The notes beneath the pieces were generated by a model. The model was given only the letters and a program-made list of their open reading frames with translations, was not told where the DNA came from and did no database searches. Of a stretch of 19,196 nt of DNA, positions 5,990 to 13,900 are shown piece by piece (position 1 is the stretch's first letter; each line of letters begins with the position of its first letter). The translations under genes and the position numbers were made by a program. Source of the DNA: Burkholderiaceae bacterium (lineage in GTDB: Bacteria > Pseudomonadota > Gammaproteobacteria > Burkholderiales > Burkholderiaceae); the NCBI GenBank assembly GCA_021166835.1, contig JAJPEN010000052.1:1-19196 (forward strand). Direction: 5' to 3'.

Positions 5990-6970
5990 ATGAAAGCCGT
6001 CGTCTGCAGGCAATGGGGTCCGCCCGAGTCGCTGGTCGTCGAGGAAGTGGCGGCGCCGGTGCCTGCGGCCGGCGAGATGGTGATCGACGTGCATGCGGCG
6101 GGCGTCAATTACCCCGATTCGCTGATCATCCAGAAGAAATACCAGGTGCAGCCGCCGCTGCCGTTCACGCCGGGCGCCGAGGTGGCCGGCGTCGTGCGGT
6201 CGGCAGGCGAGGGCGTGACGCAATGGAAGGCCGGCGATCGCGTGATCGCGAATACGCCGTGGGGCGGATACGCCGAGCAGCTCGCCGTGAATGCGCAGCG
6301 GGTCGTTCCGATGCCCGACGGAATGGATTTCGCGACTGCGTCCGCCTACGTGCTCGCGTACGGTACGAGTCTCTTCGCACTGAAGGACCGCGCGAAGCTG
6401 CAGTCCGGCGAGACCCTGCTCGTGCTCGGCGCCGCCGGCGGCGTGGGAATCGCGGCGGTCGAGATCGGCAAATCGATGGGCGCGCGCGTGATCGCCTGCG
6501 CATCGAGCGAGGACAAGCTCGCACTGTGCCGCGAGCACGGCGCCGACGCGACGATCGACTACTCGCGCGAGAACCTGCGCGAGCGGATCGCGGCGCTCAC
6601 CGGCGGCAACGGGCCGGACGTCATCTACGATCCGGTGGGCGGCGAGCTTACGGAGCAGGCGTTTCGCTCGATCGCGTGGGAGGGCAGGCATCTGGTCATC
6701 GGTTTCGCCGCCGGCGAGATCCCGAAGATGCCGCTGAACCTGCCGCTGCTGAAGACCGCGTCGCTGGTCGGCGCGTTCTGGGGCAACTTCATCCAGCGCG
6801 ATCCGAAGCGCACGCGCGAGCACATGAAGGAGTTGTTCGGGCTGTACGCGTCCGGCAAGGTGCATCCGCCGGTGACGCACCGCTATACGCTGGAACAGGC
6901 AGGGCAGGCGCTGCGCGACGTGATGGAGCGGCGCGTGAAAGGGAAAGTCGTCATCCTGCCGAGGGGTTGA
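5990..6970 (+). CDS. NADPH:quinone oxidoreductase family protein (zinc-free MDR)
   Basis: A 326-residue medium-chain dehydrogenase/reductase. It begins MKAVVCRQWGPPESLVVEEV, has the GroES-like domain with AAGVNYPDSLI (37-46) and PFTPGAEVAGVV (58-69), and a Rossmann domain with GAAGGVGIAAVEIGKSMGA at 147-165 binding NADPH. The structural and catalytic zinc cysteines of alcohol dehydrogenases are absent, as in the quinone reductase/zeta-crystallin branch. The likely reaction is NADPH-dependent reduction of quinones or alpha,beta-unsaturated carbonyls in the cytoplasm; the true substrate is unknown. GGGGGA seven nt upstream of the ATG is a good ribosome-binding site, and TAGAAT at 5934-5939 could be its -10. 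Its 3' end overlaps the convergent isomerase gene by 20 nt. Confidence 0.92.
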   Translation: MKAVVCRQWGPPESLVVEEVAAPVPAAGEMVIDVHAAGVNYPDSLIIQKKYQVQPPLPFTPGAEVAGVVRSAGEGVTQWKAGDRVIANTPWGGYAEQLAVNAQRVVPMPDGMDFATASAYVLAYGTSLFALKDRAKLQSGETLLVLGAAGGVGIAAVEIGKSMGARVIACASSEDKLALCREHGADATIDYSRENLRERIAALTGGNGPDVIYDPVGGELTEQAFRSIAWEGRHLVIGFAAGEIPKMPLNLPLLKTASLVGAFWGNFIQRDPKRTREHMKELFGLYASGKVHPPVTHRYTLEQAGQALRDVMERRVKGKVVILPRG

Positions 6971-7622
6971 GCGCGCCTGGGCGCTGCGCGCCTTCGCGTT
7001 GCACGCCTTCGGGCATCGCCCGCGCGGCGCGCAGGGCGTCCGACGAGAAGAACGGGTGGCCTTCGAGCCGCGCGACGATCATCGGCATCGAATCGAAGCC
7101 CCAGTAGCGCTCGCCTTCGATCACGGCGGTCGGCACGCCGAACACGCCGGCGGCGATCGCTTCGTCGGTGTTCGCGCGCAGCGTCTGCTTCGTCTGCGGC
7201 GATTCGAACGCTTCGGGCCGCACGCCGAACTCGTCGAGCAGCGCGGCGAACGCGTCGCGCTCGGTGGGCAGGTGTCCGTCGCGCCAGACGAAGGCGAACA
7301 GCCGTCGCACGACGTCCGGTTCGCTGCCCAGGACGATGGCCAGGCGCAGCAGCGGAAGCGGCACGAAGGGGTGCATCGGCGGCAGCTTCAAGGCGATGCC
7401 GTTCGTATGCGCGATCCACGCCACGTGCTCGAAGGTCCATTGGCGCTTCGGCGCGATCTCCGCCGGACCGACGTTGCCCCAGTGCTTGAGCAATCCGGCG
7501 AAGAGCACCGGGCGGCAGCGCAGCGTCGCACGCTCGGCGATGCGATCGAGCTGCGTGCTCTGCAGGTACGCGAAGGGCGAGACGAAGTCGAAGTACCAGT
7601 CGACGACGATGTCCTTCGTCAT
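6951..7622 (-). CDS. 2-hydroxychromene-2-carboxylate isomerase-like (DsbA/kappa-GST fold)
   Basis: A 223-residue thioredoxin-fold protein. It opens WYFDFVSPFAYLQSTQLD (9-26), with S15 at the position of the glutathione-activating serine, and carries GVFGVPTAVIEGERYWGFD with the cis-proline loop near the C-terminal third. The family includes the glutathione-dependent 2-hydroxychromene-2-carboxylate isomerase of naphthalene degradation and kappa-class GSTs; many relatives act on other substrates. No naphthalene-pathway genes are nearby, so the specific substrate is open. The ATG overlaps the stop of the upstream dienoyl-CoA isomerase gene as ATGA (7619-7622), and GAGGAAGG lies about 9 nt upstream, implying coupled expression. 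The last 20 nt overlap the 3' end of the quinone oxidoreductase gene. Confidence 0.9.
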   Translation of the reverse strand: MTKDIVVDWYFDFVSPFAYLQSTQLDRIAERATLRCRPVLFAGLLKHWGNVGPAEIAPKRQWTFEHVAWIAHTNGIALKLPPMHPFVPLPLLRLAIVLGSEPDVVRRLFAFVWRDGHLPTERDAFAALLDEFGVRPEAFESPQTKQTLRANTDEAIAAGVFGVPTAVIEGERYWGFDSMPMIVARLEGHPFFSSDALRAARAMPEGVQREGAQRPGALNPSAG

Positions 7623-8467
7623 CGCGCGTCGCCTTCCTCGTCGGCTTCGGCGAAGCGGCGCAGCGGCTCGAGATCGGAAAAGCGCGGCGCGCGTTTCTCG
7701 GCGCGCGCGCGGATCGCTTCGGCCACCGCTTCGTTGTCCCACAGGCCCGACTGCAGCCAGCCCATCTGCTGCAGCCCGTCGGCCACCGAGTGGTCGCGCG
7801 CGTAGTCGATCGCCTGCTTGCTCGCCCACACGGCCACCGGCGGTTTCGTCGCGATCTCGCGCGCGACGCTCATCACTTCGTCGAGCATCGCCTCCTGCGT
7901 CTCGAACAGATCGTTGACCAGGCCCAGCGCCAGCGCGCGCGCTGCCGGCAGCCGGCGCCCGGTGTACGCCAGCTCGCGTGCGATGCCTTCGGGAATCAGC
8001 TTCGGCAGGCGCTGCAGCGTGCCGAGATCGGCGGCGAGTCCGATGTTGATCTCCTGCACGCAGAAGAACGCGTCGTTCGTGCAGTAGCGAAGATCGCAGG
8101 CGCAGACGAGGTCGACGCCCCCGCCGATGCAGCCGCCCTGGATCGCGGCGATCACCGGCATTCGCAACTGCGCGAGCCGATCGAAGGTGCGCTGCATGTC
8201 CGCCAGCAGCAGCGCGATGTTCGCGCGCGAGGCGGCGCGCGAGTCGTCCAGCGAGATCGACGATCCGAAGACTTCGAGCGCCATCCCCGAGCTGAAGTGC
8301 CTGCCCGTGGAGTCGATCACCAGCACCCGCGCCGGCGCCTCGCGCTGCAGCCGCTCGAGAATCCCGTCCAGCTCACGCCAGAACGCCGGACTCATCGAGT
8401 TGAAAGCCTCGGGCCGATCCAACGTCAGCCGAGCCACACGATCGACGATCTCGAAGCGGAAGTTCAT
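7619..8467 (-). CDS. Enoyl-CoA hydratase/isomerase family, delta3,5-delta2,4-dienoyl-CoA isomerase type
   Basis: A 282-residue crotonase-fold protein. The oxyanion-hole and active-site stretch AIQGGCIGGGVDLVCACDLR is followed by YCTNDAFFCVQEINIGLAAD and LGTLQRLPKLI. Three acidic residues, D119, E139 and D147, have exactly the spacing (20 and 8) of the catalytic Asp176, Glu196 and Asp204 of rat dienoyl-CoA isomerase ECH1. This supports shifting of 3,5-dienoyl-CoA to 2,4-dienoyl-CoA during degradation of unsaturated fatty acids; plain hydratases have a different acid pattern. CGGAG lies 9 nt before the ATG. It is the first gene of a two-gene unit with the glutathione-type isomerase. In-frame codons upstream of 8467 run into low-homology sequence and are not used. 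Confidence 0.92.
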   Translation of the reverse strand: MNFRFEIVDRVARLTLDRPEAFNSMSPAFWRELDGILERLQREAPARVLVIDSTGRHFSSGMALEVFGSSISLDDSRAASRANIALLLADMQRTFDRLAQLRMPVIAAIQGGCIGGGVDLVCACDLRYCTNDAFFCVQEINIGLAADLGTLQRLPKLIPEGIARELAYTGRRLPAARALALGLVNDLFETQEAMLDEVMSVAREIATKPPVAVWASKQAIDYARDHSVADGLQQMGWLQSGLWDNEAVAEAIRARAEKRAPRFSDLEPLRRFAEADEEGDAR

Positions 8468-8660
8468 GCGGATGGCTCCGGAGGCGATGGGTTGTCGTCT
8501 CGATTCATCGTAGCAGCGGATCGGCGCGCGGTGTTGCGGCGGCGAACACAGTGGATGCAACGATCGCGTGTCCTCGCGACGCTCGACGAAGCGTGTGCGC
8601 GACAAGGCACCACCGGCCCGCTCCGCTATGCTGCGCCCCTAGCCATGTTCGAGGCCCACC

Positions 8661-9368
8661 ATGGATAAAAAACCTCGCCCGCGCAGCTATCGCTACTACG
8701 AGCTGCTGCTGGCCGCCTTCGTCACCGTCTTCCTCTGCTCGAACCTCCTCGGCCCCGGCAAGGCCGTACAGGTCGACGTGCCGATCTTCGGCACGCTCAC
8801 TTTCGGCGCGGCGGTGCTCTTCTTTCCGCTGTCGTACATCTTCGGCGACGTGCTCACCGAGGTCTACGGCTACGCCCGCGCGCGCCGCGTCATCTGGACC
8901 GGATTCGTCGCGATGCTGTTCGCCGCGTTCATGTCGTGGGCGGTCGTGCGGATGCCGCCGGCGCCCGGCTGGCCGCACCAGCAGGCCTTCGAAGTCGCCT
9001 TCGGCAACACCTGGCGTGTCGTCGTCGCTTCGCTGATCGCCTATTTCTGCGGCGAGTTCGTCAACTCCTACGCGCTCGCGCGACTCAAGCTGATGACCGC
9101 AGGCCGGTACCTGTGGTTGCGCACGATCGGTTCGACGATCCTCGGCGAGGGAGTCGATTCGCTGTTGTTCTATCCTGTGGCGTTCTGGGGCGCGGGCCTG
9201 CTGCCCGACGAGATGCTGCCGACGCTGATGCTCTCGCAATGGGTCGGCAAGACGCTCGTCGAAGCGGCGTTCACGCCCGTCACCTATGCGGTCGTCGGAT
9301 TCCTCAAGCGCGCCGAGAACGAGGACTGGTACGACCGCGACACCAACTTCACGCCGTTCCGCTTCTGA
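8661..9368 (+). CDS. yhhQ: Queuosine precursor transporter (YhhQ/VUT family)
   Basis: A 235-residue membrane protein with about six helices. Recognisable family blocks are LLLAAFVTVFLCSNLLG at 15-31, FFPLSYIFGDVLTEVYGYAR at 54-73, the ..RWIGSTILGEGVDSLLFY-like stretch (here RTIGSTILGEGVDSLLFYPV), and SQWVGKTLVEAAFTPVTYAVV near the end. Experimentally studied members import the 7-deazaguanine precursors preQ0/preQ1 for queuosine tRNA modification. GAGG lies 7 nt before the ATG. A -10-like TATGCT sits at 8627-8632 without a good -35. I looked for a preQ1 riboswitch in the 193-nt upstream gap and did not find one. The gene stands 22 nt ahead of the FtsX-type permease, so the two are probably cotranscribed. 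Confidence 0.92.
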   Translation: MDKKPRPRSYRYYELLLAAFVTVFLCSNLLGPGKAVQVDVPIFGTLTFGAAVLFFPLSYIFGDVLTEVYGYARARRVIWTGFVAMLFAAFMSWAVVRMPPAPGWPHQQAFEVAFGNTWRVVVASLIAYFCGEFVNSYALARLKLMTAGRYLWLRTIGSTILGEGVDSLLFYPVAFWGAGLLPDEMLPTLMLSQWVGKTLVEAAFTPVTYAVVGFLKRAENEDWYDRDTNFTPFRF

Positions 9369-9390
9369 ACGGCGCGCGGACGAACGACCG

Positions 9391-11883
9391 ATGCGCGACC
9401 TCCCGCTCTCCTTCCGATTCACTCTGCGCGACTGGCGCGCGGGCGAGTTGCGGCTGCTCGTCGTCGCGCTGCTGGTGGCCGTGGCGGCGATCGCCAGCGT
9501 CGGGTTCTTCGTCGACCGGATGCGCATGGCGCTCGGCCAGGAGGCCGCGCAACTGCTCGGCGCCGATCTCGTCGTCGGCTCCGACCAGCCGCTCGATACC
9601 TCCTTCGCCGAACAGGCGCAGGCGCTCGGCCTGCAGGTGGCGCGCAGCGCCGTGTTCCCAAGCATGGCGCTCGCCGGCGGGATGCCGCAACTGGCCGCGG
9701 TGAAGGCGGTGTCGTCGAACTATCCGCTGCGCGGGCGCGTGCGCGTGCAGCGGCAGGCGACGACCGGTGACGTCGAGGCGACCCGCGCGCCGCAGGGCGA
9801 CGAGGTCTGGCTCGACCCGCAACTCGCGCTCGCGCTCGGCGTGTCGGTGGGCGACACGGTGCATTTCGGCGAGCGCGCGTTCCGGCTCGACGCGCTGATC
9901 ACCTTCGAACCCGATCGCGGCGCCGGCTTCGTGAACTTCGCGCCGCGCGCCATGTTCGCGCTCGACGAGCTGCCGGCGACAAGGCTCGTGCAGCCGGCGA
10001 GTCGCGTGCACTGGAACCTGATGCTCGCGGGCGAGGCCCAGGCCGTCGCCCGTTTCCGCCAATGGGCCGAGCCGCGCCTGCCCAACGGCGCGCGCATCGA
10101 GTCGCTGGAAAGCGGCCGACCGGAGCTGCGCGCCACGCTCGATCGCGCCGAGCGCTTCCTGTCGCTCGTCGCGCTGCTGTCGGCGCTCATTGCGGCGGTG
10201 GCGATCGGGCTCGCGTCGCGCCGCTTCGCCGAGCGTCACCTCGACGGCTGCGCGGTGATGAAGGCGCTGGGGCTGCGGCAGCGGCGGCTGCTCGCGCTGC
10301 TCGGACTCGAGCTGCTGTGGGTGGCGCTGTTCGGCGCGCTTGCCGGCGTCGCGCTCGGCTGGCTCGTGCATTTCGCGCTCGTCGCCGCGATGACGCCGCT
10401 GCTGCAGATGCAGCTGCCGCTGCCGGGGTGGCGACCGGCGGCGCAGGCGTTGCTCGCCGCCGTCGTGCTGATGGCGGGTTTCGGCGCCTGGCCGTTCCTG
10501 CGCCTGGCCGGCGTGGCGCCGCTGCACGTGCTTCGCCGCGAGGTGGTCGGCGCGCCGGCCTCGGCCTGGGCGGCGGCCGCGTCGGCCGCGCTCGCGTTCG
10601 CTGCGTTGCTGCTGTGGTTCGCCGGCGATCGGCGTCTCGCGCTGGTGGCGATCGGCGGCTTCGCGATCGGCGTCGTCGTCTTCGTCGGCGTGGCGCTCGC
10701 CGCGGTGCGCGCGCTCGAGCCGCTGCGCCATGCCGGCTTCGTTGCCGGCAGTCCGGCGTTGCGGCTGGCCTTCGCCTCGTGGTCGCGCCGTCGCACGATG
10801 ACGGTGACGCAGACGGTCGCGCTGTCGGTGGGGCTGATGGCGCTGATGTTGCTTACCGTCACGCGTACCGACCTCATCGACGGGTGGCGACAGGCCAGTC
10901 CGCCCGACGCGTCGAACCGCTTCGTCGTCAACATCCAGCCCGACCAGGTCGACGCCGTTCGCGCGGCGCTCGCGCAGGCGGGCGTCGCGCAGCCCGAACT
11001 GCATCCGATGGTGCGCGGTCGCCTCGTCACGATCAACGGGGCGCCGGTGCGCCCCGAGGACTACGACGAGGACCGCGCGCAGCGTCTGCTCGACCGCGAG
11101 TTCAACCTGTCGTATGCGCGTGAGATCCCCGCGCACAACCGGATCGTCGAGGGCGAGCCCTTCCGGCCGGGCCGATCCGAGGTCTCCGTAGAGCAGGGCA
11201 TCCTCGGCACGCTGAGGCTTTCGCTGGGCGACGAACTGGGCTTCGACATCGCGGGCGACACGGTCACCGCGCGCATCGTCAACGTGCGGCGCGTGGACTG
11301 GGATTCGATGAAGGTGAACTTCTTCATGATCCTGTCGCCGGAGGCGCTGGCCGACCGGCCGCAGACCTGGATCACCGCCTACCACCAGCCGCCGGTGGCC
11401 GACCCGGTCGACCGCCGCCTGGTGCGCGAATTCCCCAACCTCACCGTGTTCGACACCGGGAACATCGTGCGCCAGGTGCAGGCGATGCTCGACCAGGTAA
11501 CCCAGGCCGTGCAGTTCCTGTTCGTGCTGACGCTGGCCGCCGGCGTTACGGTGCTGTGGGGGGCGCTCGCCAGTTCGCGCGACGAGCGCATCCGCGAGGC
11601 GGGGTTGATGCGCGCGCTCGGCGCTTCGGCGCGTCAGTTGTCGAGCGCCCAGCGCATCGAGCTTGCGTTCAGCGGCGGACTCGCCGGCCTGCTCGCGGCG
11701 CTCGGCTCGGTCGCGATCGGCTGGGCATTGGCCGAGCAGGTGTTCGGCTTCGCCTACGAACCGCGCTGGGCCGTCGTCCCCGTCGGCGCAGCCGTCGGGG
11801 CGGCGCTCGCGCTGGTCGCCGGCTGGCTCAGCCTGCGCGCCGTGTTGCGCGCGCCGCCGCTTCTTACATTACGAGACGCTTAG
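9391..11883 (+). CDS. YbbP/FtsX-type ABC transporter permease
   Basis: An 830-residue permease with about ten helices: one near residues 20-42, a large extracytoplasmic domain (about 45-250), an FtsX-type block of several helices (about 255-480, including RRFAERHLDGCAVMKALGLR), a helix at RTMTVTQTVALSVGLMALML, a second extracytoplasmic domain, and a C-terminal FtsX block with ASSRDERIREAGLMRALGAS. This is the duplicated layout of YbbP-like permeases, which work with an ATPase (YbbA) and are thought to act on envelope lipids or lipoproteins. No ATPase is encoded next to it. ATG 9391 starts 22 nt after the transporter gene with only a weak ribosome-binding site. The stop codon TAG lies in a 13-nt palindrome (11875-11887). 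Confidence 0.92.
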   Translation: MRDLPLSFRFTLRDWRAGELRLLVVALLVAVAAIASVGFFVDRMRMALGQEAAQLLGADLVVGSDQPLDTSFAEQAQALGLQVARSAVFPSMALAGGMPQLAAVKAVSSNYPLRGRVRVQRQATTGDVEATRAPQGDEVWLDPQLALALGVSVGDTVHFGERAFRLDALITFEPDRGAGFVNFAPRAMFALDELPATRLVQPASRVHWNLMLAGEAQAVARFRQWAEPRLPNGARIESLESGRPELRATLDRAERFLSLVALLSALIAAVAIGLASRRFAERHLDGCAVMKALGLRQRRLLALLGLELLWVALFGALAGVALGWLVHFALVAAMTPLLQMQLPLPGWRPAAQALLAAVVLMAGFGAWPFLRLAGVAPLHVLRREVVGAPASAWAAAASAALAFAALLLWFAGDRRLALVAIGGFAIGVVVFVGVALAAVRALEPLRHAGFVAGSPALRLAFASWSRRRTMTVTQTVALSVGLMALMLLTVTRTDLIDGWRQASPPDASNRFVVNIQPDQVDAVRAALAQAGVAQPELHPMVRGRLVTINGAPVRPEDYDEDRAQRLLDREFNLSYAREIPAHNRIVEGEPFRPGRSEVSVEQGILGTLRLSLGDELGFDIAGDTVTARIVNVRRVDWDSMKVNFFMILSPEALADRPQTWITAYHQPPVADPVDRRLVREFPNLTVFDTGNIVRQVQAMLDQVTQAVQFLFVLTLAAGVTVLWGALASSRDERIREAGLMRALGASARQLSSAQRIELAFSGGLAGLLAALGSVAIGWALAEQVFGFAYEPRWAVVPVGAAVGAALALVAGWLSLRAVLRAPPLLTLRDA

Positions 11884-11901
11884 CGTCGAGAGCTGTAATG
11901 A

Positions 11902-11932
11902 CGCCTCGCGCCGACCCGGCCTGCGCGAGGCG
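11902..11932. terminator. Candidate bidirectional terminator hairpin
   Basis: CGCCTCGCGC at 11902-11911 pairs perfectly with GCGCGAGGCG at 11923-11932 around an 11-nt loop, midway between the convergent permease and DUF4124 genes. A smaller palindrome GACGCTTAGCGTC at 11875-11887 sits just before it. There is no T-tract on either strand, so termination is inferred from the convergent setting and stem stability. Confidence 0.5.
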
Positions 11933-11939
11933 GGCGCCG

Positions 11940-12377
11940 CTACTTCGCGTTGAACATCTGCCGTGCGGCGTCGTCGGGCAGATGGCAGATGCGCGCGGCG
12001 ATGTCGAAGCGTCCGCCGCGACGCTGGCAATCGACGTAGGGGCCATAGCCGGTCGCGTCGGCGCTCGAGCCCTGTCCCATCGCTGCGGCGAGTATCGCAG
12101 CCGGGGCGGCCGGAGCGGCCGGCGCGGGCGCCGACGGGGACGAGCGCTCGATGCCCTGCGCGCCCGCGCGCGGCGTCCACACGCGCACCTGCGGCGCACC
12201 CACGCAGGGTTCGTCGGAGAACACGGTGCGGCCATCGCGCGTCGAGCACTGGAAGACGGCGCTCGGCGCGCCGGAAGGCGCTGCGACGGCCGGCGCGGGT
12301 AGCGCCAGAACGAGGGCGGCAAGGATGCCGGGCACGAATGCGGCTGCGATGGCAAAGGGTACGGCGCGGGCTTTCAT
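11940..12377 (-). CDS. Exported DUF4124 domain-containing protein
   Basis: A 145-residue protein with a long signal peptide (KAR start, hydrophobic 8-28, likely cleavage around VAA at 31-33). Residues 40-70 form a DUF4124 domain: VFQCSTRDGRTVFSDEPCVG followed by APQVRVW, with the two conserved cysteines (C44, C58). An Ala/Pro-rich linker (78-97) leads to a C-terminal segment with two more cysteines (C117, C131) near YVDCQRRGGRFDIAARICHL. DUF4124 proteins are periplasmic or envelope proteins of unknown function, common in beta- and gammaproteobacteria. AGGAGG stands just before the ATG, a strong ribosome-binding site. It is divergent from rmuC, with 83 nt between the chosen starts. Confidence 0.9.
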   Translation of the reverse strand: MKARAVPFAIAAAFVPGILAALVLALPAPAVAAPSGAPSAVFQCSTRDGRTVFSDEPCVGAPQVRVWTPRAGAQGIERSSPSAPAPAAPAAPAAILAAAMGQGSSADATGYGPYVDCQRRGGRFDIAARICHLPDDAARQMFNAK

Positions 12378-12460
12378 CCTGCCTCCTGAGGGGGTTCATC
12401 GTGTCGTATCCTCCCGGATATCCCGCTTCCCGACAACCGCGGGCCCGCGAAGGTTTTCCC

Positions 12461-13834
12461 TTGGTTTCGACCGACATCCTGCTGATCGCCGCCGTCGCGC
12501 TCGCGGCGCTTTCCATCGTGCTGCTGCTCGTGCTGCTGCTGCGCCGGCCTCCGGATGCCGCCGCGCCGGTGCTCGATGCGCTCGCGCAGGCCACGCGGAT
12601 GCAGCTCGACACGCAGCGCGAGCTGCGCGAAGAGACGAGCGCGCAGGCGCGCGAGAACCGGCGCGAGCTGGGCGCTTCGCTCGCCGACCTCGGACGCAGT
12701 CTCACCCAGCAGATGGGCACCATCGCCGGCGTGCAGAACAACCAGATCGATGCCTTCGCGCAGCAATTGGCCAAGCTCACCGGGGCCAACGAGCAGCGGC
12801 TGGGTGCGCTGCGCGAGAGCAACGAGCAGCGGTTGAACGCGTTGCGCGAGGGCACCGAGCTGCGGCTCGAGTCGTTGCGCGAAACCCTCGAGCGCCGGCT
12901 GCGTGATCTGCAGGCCGACAACGCGGTCAAGCTCGAGGAGATGCGCCGCACGGTCGACGAGAAGCTGCACGCGACGCTCGAGCAACGGCTGGGCGCGTCG
13001 TTCAAGCAGGTATCCGACCGACTCGAGCAGGTGCACAAGGGCCTGGGCGAGATGCAGGCGCTGGCCTCCGACGTCGGCGACCTCAAGCGCGTGCTGACCA
13101 ACGTGAAGACGCGCGGTACCTGGGGCGAGGTGCAGCTCGCGTCGCTGCTCGAGCAGCTGCTCGTGCCCGAGCAGTACGGCTGCAACGTCGCGCCGGTGCC
13201 CGGCTCGAACGAGCGCGTGGAGTTCGCGATCCGCCTGCCCGGCAGCGCGGGCGACTCGCCGGTGTGGCTGCCGATCGATGCGAAGTTTCCGCGCGAGGAC
13301 TACGACCGCCTCGTGCTCGCGCAGGAGCGCGCCGATCCGGCAGCCGCGGAAGCGGCGGGCAGGCAGCTCGAGCAGCGCCTGCGCCTCGAGGCGAAGACGA
13401 TCCGCAACAAGTACGTCGCGCCGCCGGCGACCACCGATTTCGCCTTGCTGTTCCTGCCCACTGAAGGGCTGTACGCCGAGATCGTGCGTCGCCCCGGGCT
13501 CGTCGACGAGCTGCAGCGCAGCTGGCGCGTGGTGGTGGCCGGACCGAGCACGCTCGCGGCGATCCTGTCGAGCCTGCAGATGGGTTTCCGCACGCTGGCG
13601 GTGGAGAAGCGCTCGAGCGAGGTATGGCAGCTGCTCGGCGCGGTGAAGACCGAGTTCGGCAAGTTCGGCGACGTGCTGGCCAAGGCGAAGGAACACATCG
13701 ACCGGGCCGGCACGACGCTGGGCACCGCCGCGACCCGCACGCGCGCGATCGAGCGCAAGCTGCGCGGCGTGGAATCGCTGGCCGAGCCGGCGGCCGTGCA
13801 ACTGCTCGACGACGAGATGCAGGCCGAGCCGTAG
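12461..13834 (+). CDS. rmuC: DNA recombination protein RmuC
   Basis: A 457-residue protein: an N-terminal membrane helix (ILLIAAVALAALSIVLLLVLLLRR, about 6-30), a long coiled coil (about 40-215), and the conserved RmuC domain with KTRGTWGEVQLASLLEQLL, LPIDAKFPREDY and FLPTEGLYAEIVRRPGL, then GPSTLAAILSSLQMGFRTL. RmuC is linked to suppression of inversion at short inverted repeats; the domain belongs to the nuclease-like superfamily. Residues 110-175 are built of six 11-residue units of the type xExRLxxLRxx, encoded by 33-nt periods (12788-12985). A TTG start at 12461 with GAAGG 7 nt upstream puts the membrane helix at the N-terminus; a GTG at 12401 behind GAGGGGG is a fair alternative adding 20 residues. 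Confidence 0.94.
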   Translation: MVSTDILLIAAVALAALSIVLLLVLLLRRPPDAAAPVLDALAQATRMQLDTQRELREETSAQARENRRELGASLADLGRSLTQQMGTIAGVQNNQIDAFAQQLAKLTGANEQRLGALRESNEQRLNALREGTELRLESLRETLERRLRDLQADNAVKLEEMRRTVDEKLHATLEQRLGASFKQVSDRLEQVHKGLGEMQALASDVGDLKRVLTNVKTRGTWGEVQLASLLEQLLVPEQYGCNVAPVPGSNERVEFAIRLPGSAGDSPVWLPIDAKFPREDYDRLVLAQERADPAAAEAAGRQLEQRLRLEAKTIRNKYVAPPATTDFALLFLPTEGLYAEIVRRPGLVDELQRSWRVVVAGPSTLAAILSSLQMGFRTLAVEKRSSEVWQLLGAVKTEFGKFGDVLAKAKEHIDRAGTTLGTAATRTRAIERKLRGVESLAEPAAVQLLDDEMQAEP

Positions 13835-13838
13835 CGGG

Positions 13839-13855
13839 CGGCGCGGAGCGCGCCG
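13839..13855. terminator. Candidate hairpin between convergent rmuC and TetR genes
   Basis: CGGCGCG at 13839-13845 pairs with CGCGCCG at 13849-13855 across a GAG triloop, 4 nt after the rmuC stop. All pairs are G-C. No T-tract follows; a terminator role is inferred from its location in the 66-nt convergent gap. Confidence 0.35.
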
Positions 13856-13900
13856 GACCAGCGGGGCGCGAGCCCACGACATCCGGCGGCGTTCGGCGCG

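Noticed and set aside
8468..8660. preQ1 riboswitch ahead of the queuosine-precursor transporter
   Set aside because: The short preQ1-I hairpin with its A-rich tail is not present; the gap is GC-rich and shows only a -10-like TATGCT at 8627-8632.
9349..11385. 678-codon minus-strand frame opposite the FtsX-type permease
   Set aside because: Same antisense composition artefact; the plus-strand frame has clear membrane helices and FtsX motifs.
12374..13882. 502-codon minus-strand frame opposite rmuC
   Set aside because: Arg/Gln/His-rich shadow; the plus strand encodes unmistakable RmuC motifs.
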